From positions 60,620,768 to 60,684,767 of the forward strand of contig JAHLJT010009419.1 in assembly GCA_031308135.1 (NCBI GenBank): a DNA stretch of 64,000 nucleotides, read 5' to 3'. Position 1 is the first letter of the stretch. Every line of letters begins with the position of its first letter. The notes under the pieces are model-generated. The model was not told where the DNA came from and did not search any database. It saw only the letters and a program-made list of their open reading frames with translations. This document shows, piece after piece, positions 11,946-23,500 of the stretch. The stretch comes from Acheta domesticus. Lineage: Eukaryota; Arthropoda; Insecta; Orthoptera; Gryllidae. Both the position numbers and the translations under genes were made by a program.

Positions 11946-13380
11946 GTATCGAAAACGGGGGTGTCAATTTGTTGGCAAGAGTGAGATCTGTAAGGCGAGG
12001 CATTACCGTAGATGTATAGTTTTGAAGGAAATCTGTCAGGTTTCTTTTACTTTTGACAAGCTTTAATTGCTTGGGAATCCTTGGAAAATACACCTCCCGC
12101 CTGGGAATAAACTTGGGCTTTTGGAATCTCGTGCGCCAACGTCATACCAATCGAGATGACTGATGAATGTGTTCGTGTTGCTAGTATTTAAGAATGCTAT
12201 TTACTTCAGTATAAGTGAAAGAAAGAAACGAAGCGAGGACGAGAGAAATCGAAATGGACAGAGAAAAATAGCTGGAGAGAGCGTAAACAAACGATCCTTA
12301 TGTTTTGATATCGTGAGTTTACTTGCGTCTACTTTGTGAGGCCGAGCACTGCGTTTAAGTGCTACTATTAAGTTTAAATCTGCTTCTGTTACTGTACTGA
12401 TAATCGCTGCACAGTGTACCTTCATGTGCCGCAATATTTTTGTAATTTACATAAGACTTTGTTTTATAGGCATCTATGCATTCTCATTTCAATCAATAAG
12501 CGTGTCAAATTCAATACGGCTTTCAATTACGTAGAACACCTGGAATAAACGAGAAACAATGAATTCGTCCAATCACAAGATGATAACAATGTATTAACCA
12601 CATTACCGAAACCGGTGTTACAAGCACTTTTATTTTCCAAGTTAACCTACTTAAAATACATCGACCACAGGTCCCGTTAAAGCATTTCAACAAAAAGTGG
12701 AATCTTGAAAGGGTTGCTTTCGGAGGTGCATTAATGTCGGCAGTCCCGTAAAGATTTCTGATGTCTACGTTACGAGTATACCTTTGCGAACGATGTGTAA
12801 ATATCATATCGGCGAATTTTAGGCATGGTTCTTCCGGGCTGAGGGGCACGCTTGATGACCTTACTTTACTGTAAAAGACTAATTCAACTTAATGCGATGT
12901 CAAGAGAATAAACAGGAAAAAGTGGATTCATCGAATTATCATCACTTCTGCGTTAGAAAAACTTTAATCTCCTATTTACAAATTTAAAACAAACTACAAA
13001 ACTATTCAACAAAAAGTAGAACCGAGCAAATATTTCAGGCAAAGTGCAGACAGCAATCCCTGTAGTTTTGCGATCTCCCGTAACTTTACAAAAGGGCGTC
13101 ACGTAACGGCAGGAAATGAAATTTAGAAACCATATCAGCTAAATCAAAATATCGAAGTACAGGCTTAATAGACAGCGGCCACTTCAAATGCATTAAATTT
13201 GGCGATGCATTACAGTTTGTCCCGATGCCAAAGCATACGGGAAGAAACAACAAACAGTGAAGTAAAGTGGAGGTACCTTGTCGTTGAGCGATCTCTGTTT
13301 ACGTTGCGTCTGTATTGTTGTCGATAAAATTTTAAGGCTATGAATTCGCAGAAATGCTCAGGCCGAAGAGAGTGCGTGAC
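11946..13380. other. Unassigned intergenic stretch
   Basis: AT-rich. Open frames up to 108 codons resemble no known product. No repeat structure recognised. Confidence 0.4.
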
Positions 13381-14870
13381 GGCCGGTGAGATCACCCGAA
13401 GGGACAAACTCAACTCATCGGTTGCCGAGGCGTGCGCTGGCCAACGGTTGACGAAACGCCGCCGCCGGGCTCCCTACCGGTTGGTATTTTTGCGAAGGGT
13501 CGACGCCTCGGGTGAACTTCGGCGGCGGCTGCCAGGGTCGAGGCGTTGTCCGCACGCCTCGTCCCGCTCCGCCCTTCCCCCTAAGCCCGCCCCGCGTCCC
13601 CTCCCCGCTCGCTCCGTCCCCGCCTATACCCTCACCTGTACGCCCCTACCCACTCATCGCGCCTCCTACTCTTTCCGGCTTCTCCGTCCCACTCACTCAC
13701 CCCTGTACTGTCCCGTCCACTCATCTCTTCTCCACACCGCCTACTCATCCTTGTCTCTCCCCGCCCACTCATCGTTTCCATCCCCGCCCACTCATCGTTT
13801 CCATCCCCGCCCACTCATCGTTTCCATCCCCGCCCACTCATCGTTTCCATCCCCGCCCACTCATCGTTTCCATCCCCGCCCACTCATCGTTTCCATCCCC
13901 GCCCACTCATCGTTTCCATCCCCGCCCACTCATCGTTTCCATCCCCGCCCACTCATCGTTTCCATCCCCGCCCACTCATCGTTTCCATCCCCGCCCACTC
14001 ATCGTTTCCATCCCCGCCCACTCATCGTTTCCATCCCCGCCCACTCATCGTTTCCATCCCCGCCCACTCATCGTTTCCATCCCCGCCCACTCATCGTTTC
14101 CATCCCCGCCCACTCATCGTTTCCATCCCCGCCCACTCATCGTTTCCATCCCCGCCCACTCATCGTTTCCATCCCCGCCCACTCATCGTTTCCATCCCCG
14201 CCCACTCATCGTTTCCATCCCCGCCCACTCATCGTTTCCATCCCCGCCCACTCATCGTTTCCATCCCCACCCACTCATCCTTCACATCCCCACCCACTCA
14301 TCCATGCCCCTCCCCGTCCACCCTTCCCTTCTCTTTCCTTGCCCACTCATCCCTGCTCCTCCCCGCCCAAGCGCCCCTTCTCTCTTCCTGCCCCACCCCT
14401 CCTCGCCCACTCATCCCAGCCAGGACCCGCCCGCTCTTCCATGACTTCCCCTCCCAGTTACCCGCCTTCTCTCGTCCCTGCCCCGCCCTTTCTGACCCGG
14501 CTCTCCACGTCCCGCCACGCTCCAATCCCCGCCCAGCTTCGCTCCGCTTCCCCATGCCTCCCTGCCGCCGCCCCCGCCCCACCCCGCCCGCCGACGGAGC
14601 CTAAATTTGGGCGCGCAGCCCAGATTAGCCTCCGCCGGCGCTGTCGCCGCTTCCTGCTCAGTGCGCGGCGCGCGGCCCTTCCTCGCTGTGCTCCTCGGGC
14701 GACGCACGCCGAGCGCCTCCTCCTGCTCCTGCTCCTGCTCCTGCTGCGAAGGGCGAGGGCGAGGGCCGGGGCCCGGGCGACCGCAGGTGAGTGCAGCGCT
14801 GTGCCCTCCGCTCCAGCCTCCACGACCCCCCCCCCCCCCGCTCCAACCGCTGGGAGTAATATTTAATGCC
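13380..14870. promoter_or_regulatory. GC-rich block with a possible noncoding first exon ending at 14786
   Basis: Composition jumps from AT-rich to strongly C/G-rich with many CpGs in 14580-14800. CCGCAG/GTGAGT at 14786/14787 is a strong splice donor. This could be a promoter and 5' UTR exon for the DeSI-PUL gene 2.6 kb downstream. However, no exon carrying the DeSI N-terminus lies between them, so the link is speculative. Long open frames here come from the minisatellite and base composition, not from coding. Confidence 0.3.
13760..14270. repeat. 23-bp minisatellite, about 22 near-identical copies
   Basis: The unit CCGCCCACTCATCGTTTCC plus ATCC (23 bp) repeats head to tail with almost no variation from about 13760 to 14270. 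Diverged C-rich relatives (CACTCATCC motifs) flank it at 13620-13759 and 14271-14420. Because 23 is not a multiple of 3 and no stop arises, all + frames stay open and cycle through the same peptide. Confidence 0.95.
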
Positions 14871-16290
14871 GTTAACGCCGCGAGTGCGGGGTTATTTTTA
14901 TCCCGGGTGAAGGGTCACGTGTCGTCACAAGAAGCCGGCAGTACGCTAGTTTTGTTGTTTGCTACATAATTCTTCTGTGAGATTTTTTAACGTTTTAGAA
15001 GGAAGCCTTTCATAATTTCGCTGAATTTATTTTTCACGTTTTTTAAAAACAAAAGTATGACAAATGGTACTAATTACAAAGCTATTGTGCCTATTTTCTA
15101 TTACCAGATAAATTGTGAGTGTCTATACTTGAACCTCACTACTTCCAACATATATTGTTCGTTTTTATTGTTGTTTTTTTTAAGCATCTAATGTCCATCT
15201 CCATGAATTCCAATCACCATGGGCGGGGCAGTTTCATGGATCCAGAACATTCCTCAGTGCGCGCAAACAAACATATCGCATGCATAACTTGAAGCCAGTG
15301 TTCAACAAATGTGTGAAGTGAGATCATTTTTATAGTTTGCATATTCTTCAAGCCCTGTGATCGGCCGCTAGCATATTCTAAGCACGTGATGCCAACCACG
15401 TGTCAGTAGTGGACTGCTTTCCAGGTTTGACGAACAATTGGTGGTGATTAACTCTTCAAGAACTCGACGGTGCGGCGTGTGAATCACAATTATTACTTTT
15501 TTCTCATAAATAATTTTATTATTGGATGCTTGTTTTAGCTATTGAATAGAATGTTATGTGTATTGGGAGAATGTGTGATGTCATTCAGTGCAATTAAAAA
15601 TGTTTATAATGTTTGGAAAACTTTCTTCTTCTTATTTTTGGTACTAATTAGCGAACAACAACAAACAGTACAATACAACAAACCAATATTACGCTCGAAA
15701 AAAATTCAGAAGTAGTGTACTATCTTGTAAGATGAGAAAGTGGAAAAATACCTTGTATAAATATTTGCATGAGAATAGACATTCTCTTTCCTCTATGTAT
15801 TCTTACAATTTAAAAGATTTTTTGGACGGTTTCAAATCGTTTAGACATATTTGGTTACTGTGGTAAAATAAAGGTAGAATATAAACCATGATATTCTATT
15901 AGTAGATTTTTGTTTTTGCAGCATTTGGTTTCCAATTACAATCAATGAAACGCGATCGTTTTGTCACTGTATTTACGGTGTATGTTATATTACAGTAGTG
16001 GAATGGGAAATTGATTTATAAGTATTGCTATAGCTTATCGTTACATTAATCATCCATGTGCTTCCTTATATTTTGGAAATTAAGGTTCTAAAGTTCAAAA
16101 ATTACGAGACTTATGAATTTAAGCTATCGTTGTGAAGGACTGAAATTTCTTCCAAGAAATACTTGTCGTTTGTTTACGTTTGGCATGAGCCCTAAATAAC
16201 GAGCATGAATGATATGAAAGGAATAAATGAATAGCAGCATATTGGAAATTAATTTCTTGAAGCTGGTTATTTTCTCTAGTATATCTGTAC
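14871..16290. other. Unassigned stretch between the GC block and the first visible DeSI exon
   Basis: Read in all + frames for the missing DeSI N-terminal exon (YDLSKG-, IWHT- or YFFGG-like residues); none seen. AT-rich, with no repeats recognised. Confidence 0.45.
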
Positions 16291-16299
16291 CGATTGATT

Positions 16300-16484
16300 T
16301 AGCTGAGTCAGCTACCTCTGCAGCGATCGGACTCAGAGATCGGAATCAGCGATCGGAATCAGAGATCTTGGGGTTCGCGTCCCGGCAGTGGAGGGTTTTC
16401 GAAACTATCTGTGTAATTTAGTAAATTAAAATAGACTACACGCGCGCGCGCACGCACACACACACGCGCACACACGCGCACACA

Positions 16485-16522
<38 letters not shown>

Positions 16523-16765
16523 CGCGTACATGCCCTACACTACCATGCATATCGGGAGACCAGTGGGGAGTTTAGAGCTTGTCCCGGCTGGGTCGATGCC
16601 GCGCTGACAGTCCAGATACCTGAAAGGAGAAATCCCCCGCAATCCGGCATGTAGGTGGGCTCACCAACCAGCAGGGGGAAATACCGCCACCTTTCGGGGT
16701 AAAACATTTACTACACTGACGGGACTTACACAGCAGTTGACGTGACTAGAAACATCAGTCAATCT
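16300..16765 (+). repeat. SINE family A copy with an internal (CA)n expansion
   Basis: A tRNA-like head (TTAGCTGAGTCAGC, then GGGTTCGCGTCCCGGC) is followed by a 75-bp CG/CA dinucleotide tract (16440-16518). The family body follows (GGGAGACCAGTGGGGAG, TTAGAGCTTGTCCCGGCTGG) with an end near GACGTGACTAGAAACATCAG. Confidence 0.8.
16440..16518. repeat. (CA)n/(CG)n microsatellite
   Basis: CGCGCGCG grading into CACACA with interspersed CACGCG. It lies inside the SINE and probably grew from its GTGTGT/CACACA linker, which other copies have in short form. Confidence 0.95.
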
Positions 16766-17079
16766 GTTATATATGTACATTATTTTTGAAAACACGGTAT
16801 ATGTTGAGAATATCAAATGTATTAAAGTGCCTGTTTCATATTTGTAATAGATTTTAAATTAAATCTTTCTTCCGATTACATTTTATAATCGGATATTAAT
16901 CATATTTTGTTTGTTGAAAGAATTTGTTTCTGATGATAGAGGGCGTAATCCACTCCATTTTATCCCCTTTTCCGCTCCCCGCCCCTGCACCGCACCATCC
17001 CGTCTCATCTCATCCCGTCTTGGTTTTGTCTTGCCTCGATCCGTCCCGACTCATCGCACCGGGTTTCTTCCGCGCCGCG

Positions 17080-17145
17080 CCGCCCCGCCCCGCCCCGCCC
17101 CGCGCCTCTTCGCCCTAGCCTGGTCCTACCCGCCCCGCCCCGCGG
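17080..17145. repeat. CCGCC-type repeats with G-quadruplex potential on the - strand
   Basis: Tandem CGCCC units at about 17080-17102 and a shorter run at 17130-17142 put four or more G4 tracts on the - strand. They lie within a C-rich stretch (16970-17180) about 260 bp before the first visible DeSI exon. Confidence 0.5.
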
Positions 17146-17407
17146 TTACGATCTTTCGCGCCCAGCCCTTCCGCTTCTCCATTAGATAAATGTATGTATC
17201 CACGTCTTTATCTCGCCCGCCTCAAGATACTACTCGTCCAATTTTGATGCACGCACGCGCATGCGGCCATTCTATCCTGTTTTCTCGCGTGTGAGACTAT
17301 TCCTTCGATTGCTTCCAGTTCAGTTTAGCGTACGCTCCAGTTGTTTAATTAAATGTCAACTGTTACGTCTGTTTCGCTTAAACTTCCGTGCGCTGTGTGT
17401 GTTGCAG

Positions 17408-17517
17408 TGTGGCACTGTGTTGGGGGAGCCTGATCGTGTGGTGGAATTGGGGGAGACGTTCATTCCATACCAAGTGTTCCTGGAGTACGTCCTGGGTCTA
17501 GGGGAAACCACATACGG
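17408..17517 (+). CDS. DeSI-PUL visible exon 1: PPPDE domain middle
   Basis: Begins after a TTGCAG acceptor and ends at GGGTAAGT. It encodes GTVLGEPDRVVELGETFIP and onward, the DESI1 segment that follows the conserved GGI-SCPP loop. It ends in phase 2. The preceding exon, which should carry the catalytic His, is not visible within the 2.6 kb upstream. Confidence 0.85.
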
Positions 17518-20500
17518 GTAAGTTCGATCTTTGAAGCAATGTATTGGGAAGGTTTGAAATGCAATATTCACATTTGTTTGTTTTTTGCAGGCCACATACG
17601 TACGATCTCTTCCAACACAATTGTAACAATTTTACCGACGAAGTAAGCCAGTTCTTGTGTGGAAAGGGAATCCCAAAATACATTCTTGACGTCCCTCAAG
17701 AAATACTTGACACGTGAGTATCGTTGAAACAAGTGGTGAGATTATGGCATTTGTGGAAATAATGAAATAGTGACGAATGTGTACATAAAGTTTTAACAGC
17801 ATAAACAGTGGTTTTAATGTACTTCGCGGTTTAAACACTGGTCGTTTGTACCTTAAATTACAAATCCTGTCAATCTAGGGAGCAAGAAATATTTTGAACC
17901 GAAAACATTTTCTGAAGGGAAAAAATTATTTCGTTGACATCTAGAATTCATTTCTAACTCAATCATTTGTTGCAAATATGCATTTATAAAATAATTCATC
18001 ACTATTTTTATTGCGGGTATTGACGTAAAATAATATAAATTTTAAATAGTAATATTTAGAAAAATATATTATCGAAAAATCAATTTTATTATTCAAGGAC
18101 CCTTGAATCACTCGGTAACGACAACTTCTATATTTTATACTTGTATTTTTTTTTAATTTGTTAATAGATATTTACGAGCCCAAAGTTCAGATCCCGAGCC
18201 CTCGATATGGTACGCAAAGCAGGTCCGCAGCTAGTATCCCAGACGTTGGCTCGTTTTTCTTACCTTTTATTTCTTCTCCGTTATTTTGAAGTTCATTTCA
18301 TTGAACATCAAAATCGTGAAATACAGACACATCACACCCGATATCCTACGGCAACACGGTGCGGTGCCGGAGAAACTCGAACGCAACTGCGTTAAGATTC
18401 TTCCTGTGGAAATAATCCCATCTAGTCGTTTACCCGCAATGTATGACGCACGATAAATGAATAATTTTAATGATAAATGATGCATGATAAATGAATGAAA
18501 CAACCCGAAAATTTTGCATCGTTTCCTGAAGCCTTTAAATCACGTTTCTTATTGTAAATTGTCTGTTTACCTTATTTGAAATAATCTACTACCCGTTTAC
18601 TTCGCTGGAGTGGCTTTTCCATGCTCGAGGCGAGATTCGAATCCGCTACTCTTCGAGCCGGGGTAGTCATTGCGCCTGATCGAAATTGGCTACACATATG
18701 GGCAAAAAATAGCTATTAACTTCAATAGGCTAATAAACGTCAAATACCAACCGAGTCTGTTATTTGCGTTATCGATCATGTATCGTTCAATACCTTTCGT
18801 AACACCAACTTATTAAAAATCTTATGAGCAAATAATACCATTTCTTAAAATAAGTGTACTCATACGCCATATTTAGCTACAACTCATTTGTTTCGATTGT
18901 TCTTAACGAACGCCGGCCGTTAAGAATGGCTTTTCTCTCCTCTGCCTGTGCTATAACAATACAGTATTACGAAAATGAATGATCATTTCGTTGGTTGCAG
19001 GCCCTGGGGGCAGGCGCTGCGGCCTCTGATCGACAGCTTGAGCGAAGGCGCCCGCGGAGTCGCGTTCGGCCAGAACGTCAACAACAGCCTGAGGAACTAC
19101 GAGCCTCAGGAGCCCCGGCGGGAGCGAGACGTCTCGCCGGACTTGGTCGAGCTCAACAGCGCTATCGAAGAAGTTAGGTAAGAAGAAGCGAAAGTAAAAA
19201 TAAACATTGGTATTCCTTATTTCAAAAACACATGGATAACAGTGTGAATCATTAAAGAGGTTTTGCACACTGTGGAGAACTAAGCAGAGGACGTGGTTAG
19301 AGCTGACGCCCGCCAACTCTTCGAGTTACGGTAATTTAATCGGAAAACCATACACCGTCAGAATGATAGGGTGTATTCAGTATCACCATAAATTGATTTT
19401 TCCTTTCAGCTGTGGCGGCAGTTTGTGCTTCTAACTATATTCCCCTGATCCATCATGATGCTTGTGAGCACGAGTCGAACAAATGCGAATCAAGAGGATG
19501 TGATATTATGGGAATTTAGCGTGGTAGCACACTGCCGTCATAGTTCGAAACTACTTGCATTTATCTTAGTTTTAGAGCGACATTTTTTGCAAAAAGGCGC
19601 GTTACACTTCAAACGTTACAAGGAATTCGGCCGGCTCTAACGTGCATCAAATTATTTTACATTTCGTCGTGCCAACTTAATTTATGGCTTGAAAGTAACA
19701 CCAGTGTCTTCTTCGCGGTGTGATGAACAAAATCTACTCACCACGGTCTATCACCTCAGAAACTATTATTGATAGTAACGAGCAATGGTTTCTTGTGTCA
19801 TATTTCTGCCCAACGCTTCATTACTACCCAGAGTCTTAACGAATTCTATTGTTCCACAACTTCCATAGGTTTGTGCTTCTAGCGAATTCAAACAGTAGGC
19901 ATTCTACAAAGTATCACTGGAGACAAAATCTACTTTCTACAAATTCAAGCGGAAAGCGCAAATTATGAATTAATGGTTTGGGACGGGGCACGAATTACTG
20001 CAGGTGTGTATCGAATCGTGGCCCTGCGCACTTGGGTCAATGAATCTGGGATAGAAACTGACGAATTGCTGGACGTTTTTCCGGACCCACGAGTTTACCC
20101 GGACCTACGGGACAATTTACCCAAGAAATTCTGTACCACGAACTGTTTGTAACTCGTAGATATTTTTTCGTACTTTCACATTTTGAGATAGGCACTAGAA
20201 TTATTGCAAAATGCCCGAAGATCAGTTTGGATTTACATTGTTAAGTCATGTTGTGTTTCGCTTTGTTGTTGCTTCTGAGGCTCGGAAAGCGATTTTAAAA
20301 ATCTATCGCGATTTTGCCAGATTGGAAAGCGGCCTTGCACCAGCTAAAAAAGGTGGTATAAAGATTTGAATTTACGAGTTATGGTTCATTACAATAAACA
20401 TGTTAGTGAAAATAGAATAACAGAGTATTTACAATCGCTGGAACATAATTTTTATGGAAAATTTTGAGGTATTCAATACATTTTGGTGGTAAATGTATAT

Positions 20501-23500
20501 AGGTATCTTTTGACAACTTTTTTATAACTTCTCTCATATGAACATATTGCCTTTGTAATGTTTGGTACTGGGTGACAATACGTTGATGTAACAAAAATAT
20601 GTGACAATTTGTCCTTATTTCAAAAACACATGGATAAAATGTCCTCTGATGCACAAATGACCGGTCAATCTTCAAAAACTCCCTTCGTGTCTGTTAAAAC
20701 AGCAACTTTTTTGCGAATCATTTCCGATGAAATACAGACCGCGAAGAATTTCGAAAATTACGCTATCACTTTCTGTCGGTAACCGTGCCTAATAAAAATT
20801 ATAGCGGCACCCGATAGATGAGTTTGAGGGCAGTGCTTTCTCACCCTAAGTCAACATTTGTACTCGTATTGTAATTTTACTCAGTTTATTCAAAGCAATT
20901 ACCACATAATAATCGCATCTCACTCAAAGCGTTATTCCCATTCATAATATACTTCTTTTCATTTCAATTTAAAAAAAAGAATATTAAAAATATATATGGG
21001 AAGAGGACCGAAACAAAATTGCCGCCCCTTCCCTTTATCCGAAATACTTTTTAGATCCACCCCTGGAAACGCGTGTGTAATGTTTTTTGTTGTTTTTTTT
21101 TTTGCCTAAAACTACTCTCAATAAAAGTTTTTTTTAATACTATTTCAAAACCATAAAATGATTTCTTTCAGGCGCAACTCCATAGCCCTCGAGGAACGTC
21201 GTAATGAGATCAACGAGAAACTAGCCAAGAAGGACCGCAAGAAGAAGAAGAAAAAGCAGAAGGAGCGCAAGATCGAGAGCGAGGGCAGCTCCCCGGAGTT
21301 CACGCCGGACAGCGGCAGCTCGCACAGCTCGCACAGCAGCCCGAGCAGCTCGCGGCTCTCCACCGGCAGCCGGCAGCGCGCGTGCGGCGGCAAGATGGCG
21401 GACGCGGCGGAGGGCGCGGACATCGAGCTGACGGCGGCGAGCGAGGGCAAGCGCTCGGCCGAGGAGGTGGACGCCGAGATCGAGGCCCAGGAGCGGAAGG
21501 AGCGCGAGGAGAAGAAGAAGCAGCGGGAGCCGCCCGTCGTCTTCAAAGACGCCGTGGACGTAAGGCTCGCCGAGGACGGCGCCGCGCCGCGCGCCCGCTG
21601 CGAAAACAAAACCCCGCCGGGTTGCGCGAGCGCGAGAAGTACCGGGAGGGGGGGTGAGAAGATTCTCCCCCCCCCCGTTGTAGCTGATCTAATCCGCCAG
21701 AGCAGAACGTCTCCGACGCGACTGTATCGGCTTAGGGTGTCAGCTGATGTCACAGTAGTGCCTCTGACCGGGAGGTCCTACGGTTCGAGTCCCGACGTTG
21801 GCAGATTTTCGACACCTGCTGGATAGCGAGGTCGAAGTCAGCCGCGAAGGAGAATCCTAGCGCCCGGCTTCTCTGATCATTAGTTTTCCGTGGTTTCTCC
21901 GATCAACATCAGGCGAATGCCAGAGCAGTATCCTAAAAACGGGCCATGGACCGCGCGCGATCTTTTGTCATATTCTCCCCCCTACTTACACTCACACGCA
22001 CTCCGCTACCACACAGAGCTTAGAGCTTTTCTTGACGGGTGATGCCTCGCTGGTGGGCGATGCCTGCTTGGGGAATACCCCGCAAGCCGACGTGTAGGTC
22101 GGCGCCTGTGTCGCTATCTGGCGAGGGAAGATCACCGCCACTTCCCGCGACAAAATACATGCATTACACTTGCGTATTTAATTACCTTAGCAGATGACGC
22201 TTACGACCTGTGTAGAAGGCTAGGGGAAGGAAATTTCAAACCATTTCCATTGTGTCAATCATTTGTAGATGAATGAGGGAGCGAAGTAACTACCGCCGTC
22301 GCGTTCCCTGGGGAAACTGCTGCCCCTTTCGGATAATACGTAGGACAGTATAGACTTTCAGTTAGGAGCACATTGAAACTAATCGTCAAATTTGCCCTGA
22401 CGCTTCCTTTTATGCTAAATGCACTCTTAATAAGGTTTAATAAAAAATTTAGTATTTTTGTCTGGCAGCTCTGTTGTGAATTTTGTATATTGAAAAAATA
22501 TAAGGAGTAAAGGATCCACATTTTACGATAGGTGCTTTACGTTCAAAGAATTCGTACTAGAAGATTGTAGTGTTCCTTCATAACTGTGGCTGATCAGATG
22601 TTTTCCAGTGGCCTGGGGGGTCATTACTTATTAAGTTGCCCAGAATTAAATAAAATGGTCGCCTGACCATCTCAGATCATAGTTTGTCTATAAACTCCCT
22701 TATGTTTCGGTTGTTCAAAACAGTTTTTAATTACATTTTATTATAAGTGGTTCACAAACGGCGGCCATTTTTATTTGAAGCAGCGCGCCATTTTTCGCGT
22801 TTGTAGACGTTTACTCGTAAGGTTTGGTAAATTTCTCAGCGCTAGGTTGTTGTTCATTTGTTTGAGTGGTAAAATAGGGAGGGACGCCATCTAAGAACAA
22901 GTGGAAATCACTTACAGTCATTATGCATTTTGCCCCAAGAATGACATGTATGTCTTTAATTCATATTAAAATAAAATGATTTATACTTGACGAGTACTGT
23001 TTCAAATATTCAGTACATCTCCTCCGTATCTCGGAAACTGGCGCATTCTGACTTACATGATTTTCAGATTTCAGTAGCAATCATATTGATGGTCCCGTAC
23101 TATCAGATGTACTCGTCATCAATGTTGGTTTCATCTGAGTTGATGCACAAAGTAGTTGTGAGAAAGATCGGTTTGATGATTCCTGGTACTTGTCGTGCTT
23201 CTAGTAGTTGAAGTCGGATTGACTACCGATTAATCTTGCTGTTGGAATTTGATCTATATGTAGTCAGTGTATTCGAAGTTCGAGCCGGTGTATTCGAAGC
23301 TTCGAGTCGAAAGATTCATGTGATATTTAAAGCCATGTACTCTTTAGAGCGCGATTTAAATACATATTTAATATAAATTATTTTTATAGGTTTAATTATA
23401 AATGGCAAAAGAAATGTAATTCTTAAATTTAAAATAAATGTGTAAATTTCCTGTTATTTATGTGGGGGATCCTGTGGTAAAATATTCGGGAAACGTGCAG

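Noticed and set aside
13760..14270. CRISPR-like array
   Set aside because: Units are contiguous with no unique spacers, and the genome is eukaryotic.
13340..14866. 508-codon and 310-codon open frames rich in His, Pro and Ser
   Set aside because: They arise from the 23-bp minisatellite, which has no stop in any forward frame. Different frames give the same cycling peptide, and there is no start context or family.
21382..21657. Gly/Arg-rich 91-codon frame
   Set aside because: Alternative frame over DeSI-PUL exon 4 caused by its high GC content.
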